DNA of 8,235 nt from an uncultured Mailhella sp. GTDB taxonomy: Bacteria > Desulfobacterota > Desulfovibrionia > Desulfovibrionales > Desulfovibrionaceae. The stretch's first letter is position 1, and every line of letters starts with the position of its first letter. Below the pieces are notes generated by a model, which was given only the letters and a program-made list of their open reading frames with translations, was not told the origin of the DNA and did no database searches. The stretch is from contig CAOMFZ010000097.1 in the NCBI GenBank assembly GCA_948482415.1, positions 1 through 8,235 of the forward strand. The letters run 5' to 3'. The translations under genes and the position numbers were made by a program. Positions 1 through 6,183 of this stretch are shown here, piece by piece.

Positions 1-268
1 ACAAAAAATCAAAAAACTCTCTTAAAAGTTGCTTGACTAATAGGGGGCATTACAGGGCAAAGCCCCAAGAGAAGAATTGCAGGGAGCAAAAGAGGGCGAA
101 GCTTGGACAAGGTCACTGTCCCTTTTGTGACTTAGTCATGGAAATATTTTTTTCGGAATGATAAAAAGAGTTCAGACGTTGATTGGCAATGTAACTATTT
201 AATTGTAATTAATTGAATTAAATATTTTTTAATAGGTAGTATATAAATAATGAAGAAGGATAAAGCCT
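1..268. other. Non-coding leader upstream of the ferredoxin gene
   Basis: No convincing gene is seen here on either strand. The first ~140 bases are relatively G-rich and hold several short inverted repeats: GGGC/GCCC at 55-58 and 62-65, GGACA/TGTCC at 105-109 and 117-121, GTCAC/GTGAC at 112-116 and 127-131, and TGACTAA/TTAGTCA at 34-40 and 132-138. The second half is extremely AT-rich and includes the inverted repeat TTTAATT/AATTAAA (198-204 and 216-222). It should hold the promoter of the iron-sulfur gene pair, but no -35/-10 pair with good spacing stands out. I could not match the structured half to a known riboswitch class. Confidence 0.5.
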
Positions 269-487
269 ATGTTATCCAAAAGAGTTGCACAGTTTGATAA
301 GGCGGTTTGTGTGGCATGCGGGGCGTGCGTCAAGGAATGTCCCCGCGCTGCAATCAATATTTATAAGGGCTGTTATGCGGTGAATGACTTGCAGCTTTGC
401 ATTGGCTGCGGGAAATGCTCAAAAATTTGTCCTTCCGGCTGCATTGAAATTATTGAAAGGCAGGCTGACCATGAAAAAGCAGAATAA
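269..487 (+). CDS. 2[4Fe-4S] ferredoxin
   Basis: A 72-residue soluble bacterial-type ferredoxin that should carry low-potential electrons in the cytoplasm. Two cluster-binding motifs are visible: CVACGACVKECP with Cys14, 17, 20 and 24, and CIGCGKCSKICP with Cys44, 47, 50 and 54. Each has the usual CxxCxxCxxxCP spacing, so two [4Fe-4S] clusters are expected. Cys35 and Cys58 are extra. The length is a little above that of clostridial ferredoxins (about 55-60 residues), owing to an N-terminal extension and an acidic tail. The ATG follows a GAAGGA ribosome site at suitable distance. The end overlaps the next gene by 17 bases, so the two are probably translationally coupled and the membrane protein is its likely redox partner. 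The physiological donor and acceptor cannot be told from sequence. Confidence 0.9.
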   Translation: MLSKRVAQFDKAVCVACGACVKECPRAAINIYKGCYAVNDLQLCIGCGKCSKICPSGCIEIIERQADHEKAE

Positions 488-1055
488 ACACTGGTATGAT
501 TATTTATGGATTTGGGCAATTATTTATTTTTCTTTGGGATTTTTTAATATTCTTTTCGCCTGGCTGGGAATGATTGATTTTCTTTTACCGCTGTTTATTG
601 CGGTGATTGGCGGCAATAAATGGTTTTGCAATAATCTATGCGGACGCGGACAATTATTTTCTCTTTTAGGCGGCAGGTTTGCCTGGTCTAAGGGAAAAGC
701 AACTCCCAAGCGGATTGTTTCCAAGTGGTTTCGCTATGGATTTTTACTTTTCTTTTTAACCATGTTTGGAAATATTTTACTGCAAACGTATTTTGTTTTT
801 GCAGGAGCGGCATCACTTGAAAAAGCGGTTAAACTATTTTGGACCATAAGGGTTCCATGGGAGTGGGCGTACACGCAGGATATAGCCCCTGATTGGGCAG
901 TACAGTTTAGTTATGGATTATACAGTTTGATGTTGTTATCCCTGATATTGGGATTAATTGTCATGTTTTTGTATAAGCCGCGCTCATGGTGTGTATTTTG
1001 TCCCATGGGAACCATGACACAGGGCATTTGCAAATTGAAAAACAGTGAAAAATGA
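471..1055 (+). CDS. NapH-like 4Fe-4S membrane protein
   Basis: A 194-residue integral membrane protein with about four hydrophobic segments (roughly residues 11-31, 35-47, 88-110 and 148-168). Two cysteine motifs sit at membrane edges: CNNLCGRGQ (Cys53, Cys57) and CVFCPMGT (Cys174, Cys177), with another Cys187 near the end. This CxxxC...CxxCP layout is that of the NapH/NosR/CcoG-type iron-sulfur membrane domain (Fer4_5), which moves electrons between membrane and soluble carriers. Classical NapH also carries a C-terminal ferredoxin domain. Here that domain is absent, and the separate gene just upstream supplies two clusters. I chose the ATG at 471 because it has a GAAAGG site about ten bases upstream; the frame stays open further upstream only inside the ferredoxin gene. 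Family placement is fairly secure; the exact reaction is unknown. Confidence 0.8.
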   Translation: MKKQNKHWYDYLWIWAIIYFSLGFFNILFAWLGMIDFLLPLFIAVIGGNKWFCNNLCGRGQLFSLLGGRFAWSKGKATPKRIVSKWFRYGFLLFFLTMFGNILLQTYFVFAGAASLEKAVKLFWTIRVPWEWAYTQDIAPDWAVQFSYGLYSLMLLSLILGLIVMFLYKPRSWCVFCPMGTMTQGICKLKNSEK

Positions 1056-1080
1056 TGCATAAAATATGCTATAAAATCAG

Positions 1081-1114
1081 CTTGTTAGCGTTGTAATAAG
1101 AAAGTGTTTTTTTT
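1081..1114 (+). terminator. Weak candidate terminator after the iron-sulfur pair
   Basis: CTTGTTA (1081-1087) can pair with TAATAAG (1094-1100), seven pairs including one G-U wobble, around the loop GCGTTG. Six bases later there is a run of eight T (1107-1114). The stem is AT-rich and the T run is slightly displaced, so termination may be partial. A smaller hairpin, GCATA-AAA-TATGC, lies just upstream at 1057-1069. Confidence 0.35.
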
Positions 1115-1119
1115 ATGCC

Positions 1120-1147
1120 TTGTATTTTTACTATTCTGTATTATAAT
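1120..1147 (+). promoter_or_regulatory. Candidate sigma-70-type promoter for the NifX-like gene
   Basis: A perfect TATAAT (-10) at 1142-1147 lies 16 bases after TTGTAT (1120-1125), which matches only half of the -35 consensus. Transcription would begin near 1154, about 65 bases before the start codon. A second candidate, TTGAGC (1172-1177) and TATAAG (1194-1199) with a 16-base spacer, lies closer, but its start point would fall on the ribosome site, so it is less likely. Confidence 0.45.
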
Positions 1148-1218
1148 ATAAAGATACGACATAAAATTGCTTTGAGCGGGCAGTTTACGTTAATATAAGA
1201 AGAAAAGAGGATATACAG

Positions 1219-1638
1219 ATGAAAATTGCAGTAACCTATGAAAATGGTACAATTTTTCAACATTTCGGGCATTCCGAACAATTCAAAATTTATGATGTGG
1301 AAAACGGCAAAGTTATCAGCAGCCGGGTCGTTGACACCAATGGGCAGGGACATGGCGCTTTATCTGACTTTTTGGCAAATGCCGGTGTAAATGTTTTGAT
1401 TTGCGGCGGTATTGGTGCCGGGGCACAAAATGCCTTGGCTGCTGTCGGTATTCAAATCTTTGGCGGTGTGACAGGTATGGCTGATGAAGCTGTTGAAACA
1501 TATTTGGCAGGAAACTTGAAATTTATTCCTGATATTCGCTGTTCACATCATGACCACCACGGTGAAGGACATTCCTGCGGTGACCACAAATGCGGTGAAG
1601 ACCACCAGGGCTGTGCAGGAAATCATTGCCACAATTAG
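1219..1638 (+). CDS. NifX/NifB-family cofactor-binding protein with His/Cys tail
   Basis: A 139-residue protein whose first ~105 residues match the dinitrogenase iron-molybdenum cofactor family (the NifX, NafY and NifB C-terminal fold). Visible signs are the start MKIAVTYENG, the motif FQHFGHSEQFKIYDVENGK, and the glycine-rich segment VLICGGIGAGAQNALAAVGI with Cys62. Family members bind iron-sulfur or Fe-Mo type clusters in the cytoplasm; many small ones occur in anaerobes that do not fix nitrogen. From Cys108 onward the tail holds nine His and five Cys in about 32 residues, which strongly suggests metal binding or storage. The ATG has an AGAGG site eight bases upstream. The gene has its own promoter candidate and converges on the chemoreceptor. 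No nif structural gene is in view, so a role in nitrogenase assembly is not supported here. Confidence 0.87.
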   Translation: MKIAVTYENGTIFQHFGHSEQFKIYDVENGKVISSRVVDTNGQGHGALSDFLANAGVNVLICGGIGAGAQNALAAVGIQIFGGVTGMADEAVETYLAGNLKFIPDIRCSHHDHHGEGHSCGDHKCGEDHQGCAGNHCHN

Positions 1639-1671
1639 AGTATTTCCAAAAATAATTGCAACTTATTTTCC

Positions 1672-1744
1672 TTGGGGGGAATTATATCTCTGCTGTCGCT
1701 ATCCGTAAAGCTCATTCTTCGCTAACGGCTACCGCTCCCCCCAA
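1672..1744. repeat. Structured intergenic element bounded by TTGGGGGGA/TCCCCCCAA
   Basis: The 73-base stretch after the NifX-like gene is bounded by a perfect 9-base inverted repeat, TTGGGGGGA (1672-1680) and TCCCCCCAA (1736-1744). Inside, CGCTATCCGT can pair imperfectly with ACGGCTACCG, and AGC with GCT, so most of the element can fold as one long interrupted hairpin. It shares CTCTGCTGTC (1688-1697) and a similar G-run before it with 8201-8210 at the window end, which suggests a dispersed repeat family. It has no coding potential. It could instead form part of a compound transcription end together with the hairpin just downstream. Confidence 0.5.
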
Positions 1745-1757
1745 TCCCCCTACACGC

Positions 1758-1790
1758 AAAACCGTTATAGACGTTGTCTATAACGGTTTT
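1758..1790. terminator. Bidirectional terminator hairpin between convergent genes
   Basis: AAAACCGTTATAGAC (1758-1772) and its exact reverse complement (1776-1790) form a perfect 15-bp stem around a three-base loop. On the plus strand the stem ends in TTTT followed by GTTTGTT, and on the minus strand in TTTT followed by GCG. It lies between the NifX-like gene and the end of the chemoreceptor, so it can stop transcription from both sides. Confidence 0.85.
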
Positions 1791-1853
1791 GTTTGTTATG
1801 TTGTTTCGTGTTGTTCTTGAGGAAATTTATTTTAAAAATTTTTGCAACGGTTA

Positions 1854-3883
1854 TTATTCATTTTTCATATTATCAATCATGGTTGTCAGTTTTTGTGCCA
1901 TTTCTGCCAGTTCTGTTACAGCATTAGAGGCTTCACGCATTGCCTGTGAAGTGTCTTCGGCAATAGTGTTAACCTGAATAATAGAATTATTAATTTCTTC
2001 ACTGGAGGCTGATTGTTCTTCTGATGCTGTAGCGATGATTCGCACCTGATCGGCTGTAGAATCAGCCATATCAACGATCTGCTGCAAAGCCTCTCCTGAT
2101 TTTTCGGCAAATCCGGTTGCTTCTTCGATAATCCGTACAGCTTCTTCGACTTGTCCGACACTTTTGCCGGTACTTTGCTGAATTGATGAAATGACACTGC
2201 CAACATCATGGGTGGACGCCATGGTTTTTTCAGCCAATTTACGCACTTCATCAGCTACAACAGCAAAACCGCGTCCTGCTTCACCGGCTCGTGCTGCTTC
2301 GATTGCCGCATTGAGAGCCAACAGGTTGGTCTGATCTGCAATATCGGAAATGACGCTCATTATCTGATCAATAGACTGTGATTGTTCTGACAATATTTGT
2401 ATGTCATCTTTAAGTTTTAAGGATTGTTCTTTTACTTTGCGGATACTGGTTACCGCTTGGGAAACGACCTGTGCTCCGGCCTCGGCTTTATGCCGTGTGG
2501 AGAGGGATACTTCTGATGCCAGTCCTGCATTTCGAGCCACTTCAGCTACGGTAGAATTCATTTCCCGCATAGATGCGGCAGTTTCTGTTACCCGTGAAGC
2601 CTGTTCGACGGCACCATGTTCGGATTTTTCAATTTGCATGGAAAGTTTAGCTGCTACAGAACTGACCACACCTACTACACCTTCCAGCTGTTCGGCGGCT
2701 GACAGCATACCTTCATGCTTGGCTTTTTCGGCTTTGCTGCGTGCCTCTTCTGCCATACTCATGGCTTCTTTGGCTTTGGCGGTTTCCTGCTGAGCCAGTG
2801 CTGATTGTTCCCCTGCCTCGGAAATGCGGGTTTTGAGTGTTTTTACCATAGTGTCCAGAGCAGCAGCCAATCTGCCGGTTTCATCTTTGGCATGAACGGA
2901 AAGTGAGGCGCACTCAAATCTCCATTTGCTACAGTTTCGGCATAGGCAGTGATGCGTTTGACAGGTGACGCCAGTAATTTGCCCATAGCAAAAGCTACGA
3001 ATGCAAAAATAAGCGTGATACCCACCATGGCAAACAGGGCGTTGTGCAAAGCTTCTTTCTGTACCTGAATGACATGATTTATAGGCTGCCCGGTAAACCA
3101 CATGCCCACGGGTTTACCTTCTATGTTTCGGATAGGCCAATAAACCACGCTAAAAGGATTTCCCAGAAGTTCCAAACGACCGGAAACAGTTTCTCCGCGC
3201 TGCAGTACAGCTTCGGATACGGCAGAGTTTTGCAGCTGTGTGCCAATCATGCGTTTGCCGTCCTTTACCAAGGTGGTCATAACACGAACATCACCTTTGA
3301 AAATGGTTGCTTCCAGTCCTGTATCTTTTTTCAGATTATCCACATAGGTTTCATTAGTCAGGGAAATGCCTATCCCTATAGTTCCCACCACGCTGCCGTC
3401 CTGTATCAGGGGTGCTCCGGCACGCAGAGAAAAAGGCACTTCCGTACCAACGACGATGCCGACTACAGATTTTCCCTGCCGTCCTGCATTGACAGTTTCC
3501 TGATTGTTGACGTCATCTCCGTATTTTTCGGAATGTCCCCGAGCTACCACTATGCCTTTTTCGTCGGTAATAGTGATAAGTTCTGATCCTGCCATTTCCA
3601 TCAATTCTTTGCCAATAGCGGCGGCAGCAGCGTGATCTTGCTGTATCACGGCTTTAATCAGATCAGGATTTTTGGCTATCAGCTGGGCTTCTTTTAAAAA
3701 TTTTTCACTGTTTGCTTTATAAGCAGCATCTGTGGCTGTTTTAGCAAGTTGCGTCATGCCTTCGATACTCGCATCCAGAGGAGGAGTTAAAAAGTGCATT
3801 GTCATAAAAAGAACAGTGGTACATGACAGCACAACGGTCATAACCACAAATGTAATGATTTTTCCCGCAATTGATAATTTCAT
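1854..3883 (-). pseudogene. Methyl-accepting chemotaxis protein, frameshifted in HAMP
   Basis: A transmembrane chemoreceptor that would signal through CheA/CheW. Reading from 3883, the order is: transmembrane helix 1 (about residues 8-32), an extracellular Cache-type sensor (about 38-275, with ITITDEKGIVVARGHSEKYGDD), transmembrane helix 2 (about 282-303), the HAMP domain (from KLLASPVKRI), a coiled coil rich in Ala, Glu and Lys, and the signalling tip ISDIADQTNLLALNAAIEAA at about 2280-2355. The frame breaks at about 2907-2908, just after NGDLSAP. One base is missing there; restoring it rejoins LSVHAKDETGRLAAALDTM and gives about 676 residues, normal for the family. The remaining ~1050 bases have no further stops, so the lesion is recent or a sequence error. 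The ATG at 3883 has GAGG six bases upstream, better than a TTG 39 bases earlier. The coding bases look less AT-rich than in the neighbours. No CheR-docking pentapeptide ends the protein. Confidence 0.85.
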
Positions 3884-3982
3884 AAACTTCCTCACAAAGC
3901 CAAGGCAAAGCAAAACTCTCAAATCCCCCCAGAGGGTGCCCTAATTTTAAAATTTTTACAAGCCTGTCTAACGATGTGTTAA

Positions 3983-4000
3983 ATAGATATTTCTATCTAT
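3983..4000. repeat. Inverted repeat over the chemoreceptor transcription start
   Basis: ATAGATA (3983-3989) and TATCTAT (3994-4000) form a perfect 7-bp inverted repeat around TTTC. It overlaps the candidate sigma-28 -10 element and the expected transcription start of the chemoreceptor gene. It could be an operator or a 5' hairpin. It is AT-rich and short, so chance is possible. Confidence 0.35.
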
Positions 4001-4023
4001 CGGTACATTCAATAATTCCTTTA
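3997..4023 (-). promoter_or_regulatory. Candidate sigma-28 (FliA) promoter of the chemoreceptor
   Basis: Read on the minus strand, TAAA (4023-4020) is followed after exactly 15 bases by ACCGATAG (4004-3997). The FliA consensus is TAAA, 15 bases, GCCGATAA, so the -35 is perfect and the -10 matches at six of eight positions with the core CCGATA intact. Transcription would start near 3989, about 105 bases before the ATG. Class III flagellar and chemotaxis genes are the usual FliA targets, which fits this gene. Confidence 0.6.
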
Positions 4024-4147
4024 GGGACTATTCCTAACATTTTATTTTAATTGTTTTTAAAAAGCAAGATAAAGTTGCCATGAACAGAAGTAAAAGATGA
4101 ACGATGAAAATTTATCATGTCCTTGCAATTTCCTTGCCTGTAACGTA

Positions 4148-4951
4148 TTACAAAATTGCGGTAATCAGCATGCGCACGCCCACAAAGAGAAGCAAAAACG
4201 CAAAGTATTTTTTAATTTTAGGCACAGGCAGAGTATGGGTTAAATGTGCTCCAAAAGGAGCCATAAGGCTGCTGCAAATAACAATGGCGAAAAGGGCAGG
4301 CAAATAAATAAATCCCCAGCAGTATTCCGGTAAATTAGCAGCCATGCTTCCATTGACAAAATAGCCAATACAGCCGGAAATGGCGATAGGCATGCCGATT
4401 GCCGCAGAAGTTGCAATGGCATTTCGCATTTCCACACTGTGATAGAGCATGAAAGGAACGGAAATTGTTCCTCCGCCAATACCCACAAGGCTTGAAATCA
4501 GCCCAATTCCAAGTCCGGCAATATTCATGCCCAGCGTTTTAGGCAAAGGCTTATTGCCCAGTGTCTTTTTGGAACTTATAATCATCTTGGAAGCCACATA
4601 AAAAATAAAGCAGGAAAAAATAAGCTGTAAAATATGGGTTGGAATTTTTGCAGCAAAGAAAGAGCCAATCCATGTTCCGAGAATAATGCCGACAGTGACC
4701 TTTTTAACAATATCCCAGCTGACAGCTTTATGTTTATGGTGGCTCATAGCGCTGGAAAAGGACGTAAATATAATACTTGCAAGGGAAGTGCCAAGGGCAA
4801 TGTGCATAATATGTTCTGCGGGAAAGCCCTGCATATTAAACATATACACGAGAATAGGAACAATGACGAGTCCGCCGCCAATGCCGAGCAAGCCGGCGAG
4901 CAGTCCTGCAATAATGCCAAAAAAACTATATAATGCCAAATAAGTCAGCAT
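4148..4951 (-). CDS. TauE/SafE (TSUP) family sulfite/anion permease
   Basis: A 267-residue inner-membrane protein with about eight hydrophobic segments. It has the internal duplication typical of the TSUP family: GLLGIGGGLVIVP near residues 18-32 is echoed by SSLVGIGGGTISVP at 153-166, and ALGTSLASI (52-60) by ATSAAIGMP (180-188). Family members export or import sulfite, sulfoacetate, thiosulfate or other organosulfur anions; the substrate cannot be told from sequence. If the host is a sulfate or sulfite reducer, a sulfur-anion role is plausible. I chose the ATG at 4951 because GGGGGGA lies just upstream; an upstream in-frame extension is lysine-rich and lacks a ribosome site. It is divergent from the glycosylase gene, with about 100 bases between the starts. 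The length is normal for the family. Confidence 0.88.
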   Translation of the reverse strand: MLTYLALYSFFGIIAGLLAGLLGIGGGLVIVPILVYMFNMQGFPAEHIMHIALGTSLASIIFTSFSSAMSHHKHKAVSWDIVKKVTVGIILGTWIGSFFAAKIPTHILQLIFSCFIFYVASKMIISSKKTLGNKPLPKTLGMNIAGLGIGLISSLVGIGGGTISVPFMLYHSVEMRNAIATSAAIGMPIAISGCIGYFVNGSMAANLPEYCWGFIYLPALFAIVICSSLMAPFGAHLTHTLPVPKIKKYFAFLLLFVGVRMLITAIL

Positions 4952-5053
4952 ATTATCCCCCCAAAAAATTTTCCTAAAAGTATGCTTTTTTTTGTGCTTT
5001 TGCAAGATTTATTCTTTAGGCAAAATGTGATAGTGTTGCTTTGTGAGGTGCAT
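4952..5053. promoter_or_regulatory. Divergent intergenic region
   Basis: These 102 bases separate the two divergent start codons and must hold promoters for both directions unless transcription enters from outside. The stretch is AT-rich and has a run of eight T (near 4985-4992). TTGCAA occurs on both strands, but no -35/-10 pair on either strand is convincing, so I do not assign exact elements. Confidence 0.35.
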
Positions 5054-5677
5054 ATGTTTTTTGAATATGGAAAAAAAGAACTGACCTATTTGCAAAAGCG
5101 GGACAGAGCACTTGGCAAATTTATTGCAGACCGCGGCATTATTGAGCGGGAAGCGGAGCCCAATACATTTTTAGCGCTTGTTCAGCATATTATTGCCCAG
5201 CAAATCAATGGGAAAACTGCACAGAAAATTTTTGAGCGTGTTTGCGCACTTTGTGGAAACGCATTGACAGAACAGGCAATTTTAGCCGTGGATAAAGCGC
5301 AATTGCAAGCCTGCGGCATGAGTGAGCGCAAAGCGCAGCATATTCAGGCTGCTGCACAATTTTTTTTAGAGAAAAATATTACATCGCTTTATTTTGCAGA
5401 AAGAAGCGATGAGGAAATTATTAAAGAGTTAACGCAGCTGCCGGGCATTGGCGTGTGGACAGCGGAAATGCTTTTGCTTTTTTCTTTGCAGCGAAAGAAT
5501 ATTTTGAGCTATGGTGATTTTGGAATAAAAAAAGGCTTATGTCTTTTGCATGGGCTTGAAAAAATCGATAAACGCACATTTATGGCATTTAAAGAACAAT
5601 ATTCACCTTATGCAAGCATTGCATCACTGTATTTATGGGAAATCGCAAACACCAATTTAATGGCAGGAAAAAAATGA
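5054..5677 (+). CDS. AlkA-type HhH-GPD DNA-3-methyladenine glycosylase
   Basis: A 207-residue base-excision repair enzyme expected to remove alkylated purines such as 3-methyladenine from DNA. The helix-hairpin-helix is LTQLPGIGVWTAEM (about 126-139). The family's catalytic aspartate is probably Asp155 in YGDFGIKKGL, the position of the second Asp in the usual PxDD motif. IIAQQIN (46-52) matches the family's IIxQQxS signature. The protein is shorter than E. coli AlkA (282 residues) and lacks its N-terminal domain, like many compact bacterial homologues. I chose the ATG at 5054 for its GAGG site five bases upstream; the longer upstream extension from 4982 is hydrophobic and unlike the family. 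The stop overlaps the start of the methyltransferase gene in ATGA, so the pair is co-translated. No Ada-type regulator is in view. Confidence 0.88.
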   Translation: MFFEYGKKELTYLQKRDRALGKFIADRGIIEREAEPNTFLALVQHIIAQQINGKTAQKIFERVCALCGNALTEQAILAVDKAQLQACGMSERKAQHIQAAAQFFLEKNITSLYFAERSDEEIIKELTQLPGIGVWTAEMLLLFSLQRKNILSYGDFGIKKGLCLLHGLEKIDKRTFMAFKEQYSPYASIASLYLWEIANTNLMAGKK

Positions 5678-6174
5678 ATGTTGTCAGAAAAAAAATTTTG
5701 CTGGAAGGCGAGTTTGGCAAAGAAATGGGCAGGGAAATTTCCTGCCAAAGTTTGTGCATAGAAATTGCCTATCAAAAAGAAATAGTGTATAGGATACATA
5801 TTGCAGAAGAAAAAGAAGAAAGTACGTCTTTCGATGATTTTGCGCAAAAGGTTTTTGGGGAACTTGCGGAATATTTTGCAGGGCAGCGTAAAGAGTTTAC
5901 CTTTGTGTATGCTTTTACGGGCGGCACAGATTTTCAGAATCGTGTTTGGCAGGAAATAGCAAAAATTCCCTATGGAGAAACCATAAGCTATTCGGAACTG
6001 GCAAAACGCGCAGGAAAGCCAAAGGCATGCCGCGGCGCGGCGCGGGCTTGCCATGATAATCCGCTTGCTTTTTGTGTTCCCTGCCACAGAGTTATTGCCA
6101 AAAGCGGTGTTTTGCAGGGATATGGCTTTGGACTGCCTATGAAGCGTGCTTTATTAAATTTAGAAAAATTATGA
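5674..6174 (+). CDS. ogt: Methylated-DNA--protein-cysteine methyltransferase
   Basis: A 166-residue suicide repair protein that takes the methyl group from O6-methylguanine (and O4-methylthymine) onto its own cysteine. The active site is VPCHRVIAKSG with Cys137. The DNA-binding helix-turn-helix region is FQNRVWQEIAKIPYGET (87-103) followed by ISYSELAKRAGKPKACRGAA, where Arg120 aligns with the arginine finger of the family. GYGFGLPMKRALLNLE (149-164) is the usual C-terminal motif. The N-terminal part is poorly conserved, as is typical. The protein is the stand-alone Ogt form, without Ada's zinc domain. The ATG shares four bases with the glycosylase stop and has AGGA about seven bases upstream. 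Together the two genes cover two complementary routes of alkylation repair. Confidence 0.93.
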   Translation: MNVVRKKILLEGEFGKEMGREISCQSLCIEIAYQKEIVYRIHIAEEKEESTSFDDFAQKVFGELAEYFAGQRKEFTFVYAFTGGTDFQNRVWQEIAKIPYGETISYSELAKRAGKPKACRGAARACHDNPLAFCVPCHRVIAKSGVLQGYGFGLPMKRALLNLEKL

Positions 6175-6183
6175 GGAATAATC

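Noticed and set aside
75..90. TTGCAGGG shared with 8181-8188 as evidence of a third repeat copy
   Set aside because: Only eight bases match and the CTCTGCTGTC core is absent, so chance cannot be excluded.
128..138. CRP/HcpR-like palindrome TGAC-TTA-GTCA
   Set aside because: The half-site spacing is wrong for TTGTGA-N6-TCACAA, and it lies about 130 bases before the gene with no promoter nearby.
180..198. FNR-like site TTGAT-TGGC-AATGT upstream of the ferredoxin
   Set aside because: Only the first half-site fits; the second half does not match ATCAA, so it is not a supported FNR box.
1057..1069. GCATA-AAA-TATGC hairpin as the main terminator of the iron-sulfur pair
   Set aside because: The five-base AT-rich stem is not followed by a T run; the structure at 1081-1114 is a better candidate.
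1219..1638. Evidence for nitrogen fixation from the NifX-like gene
   Set aside because: Small proteins of this family are common in non-fixing anaerobes, and no nifHDK or other nif gene is in the window.
3044..3586. Plus-strand open frame of 180 codons antisense to the chemoreceptor
   Set aside because: It lies wholly over the sensor domain coding sequence, has no ribosome site, and its protein has no recognisable family.
5608..6087. Minus-strand open frame of 159 codons opposite the methyltransferase gene
   Set aside because: It is antisense to a clear ogt-type gene, is rich in Phe and Cys as expected from the complement of Lys/Glu codons, and lacks a ribosome site.
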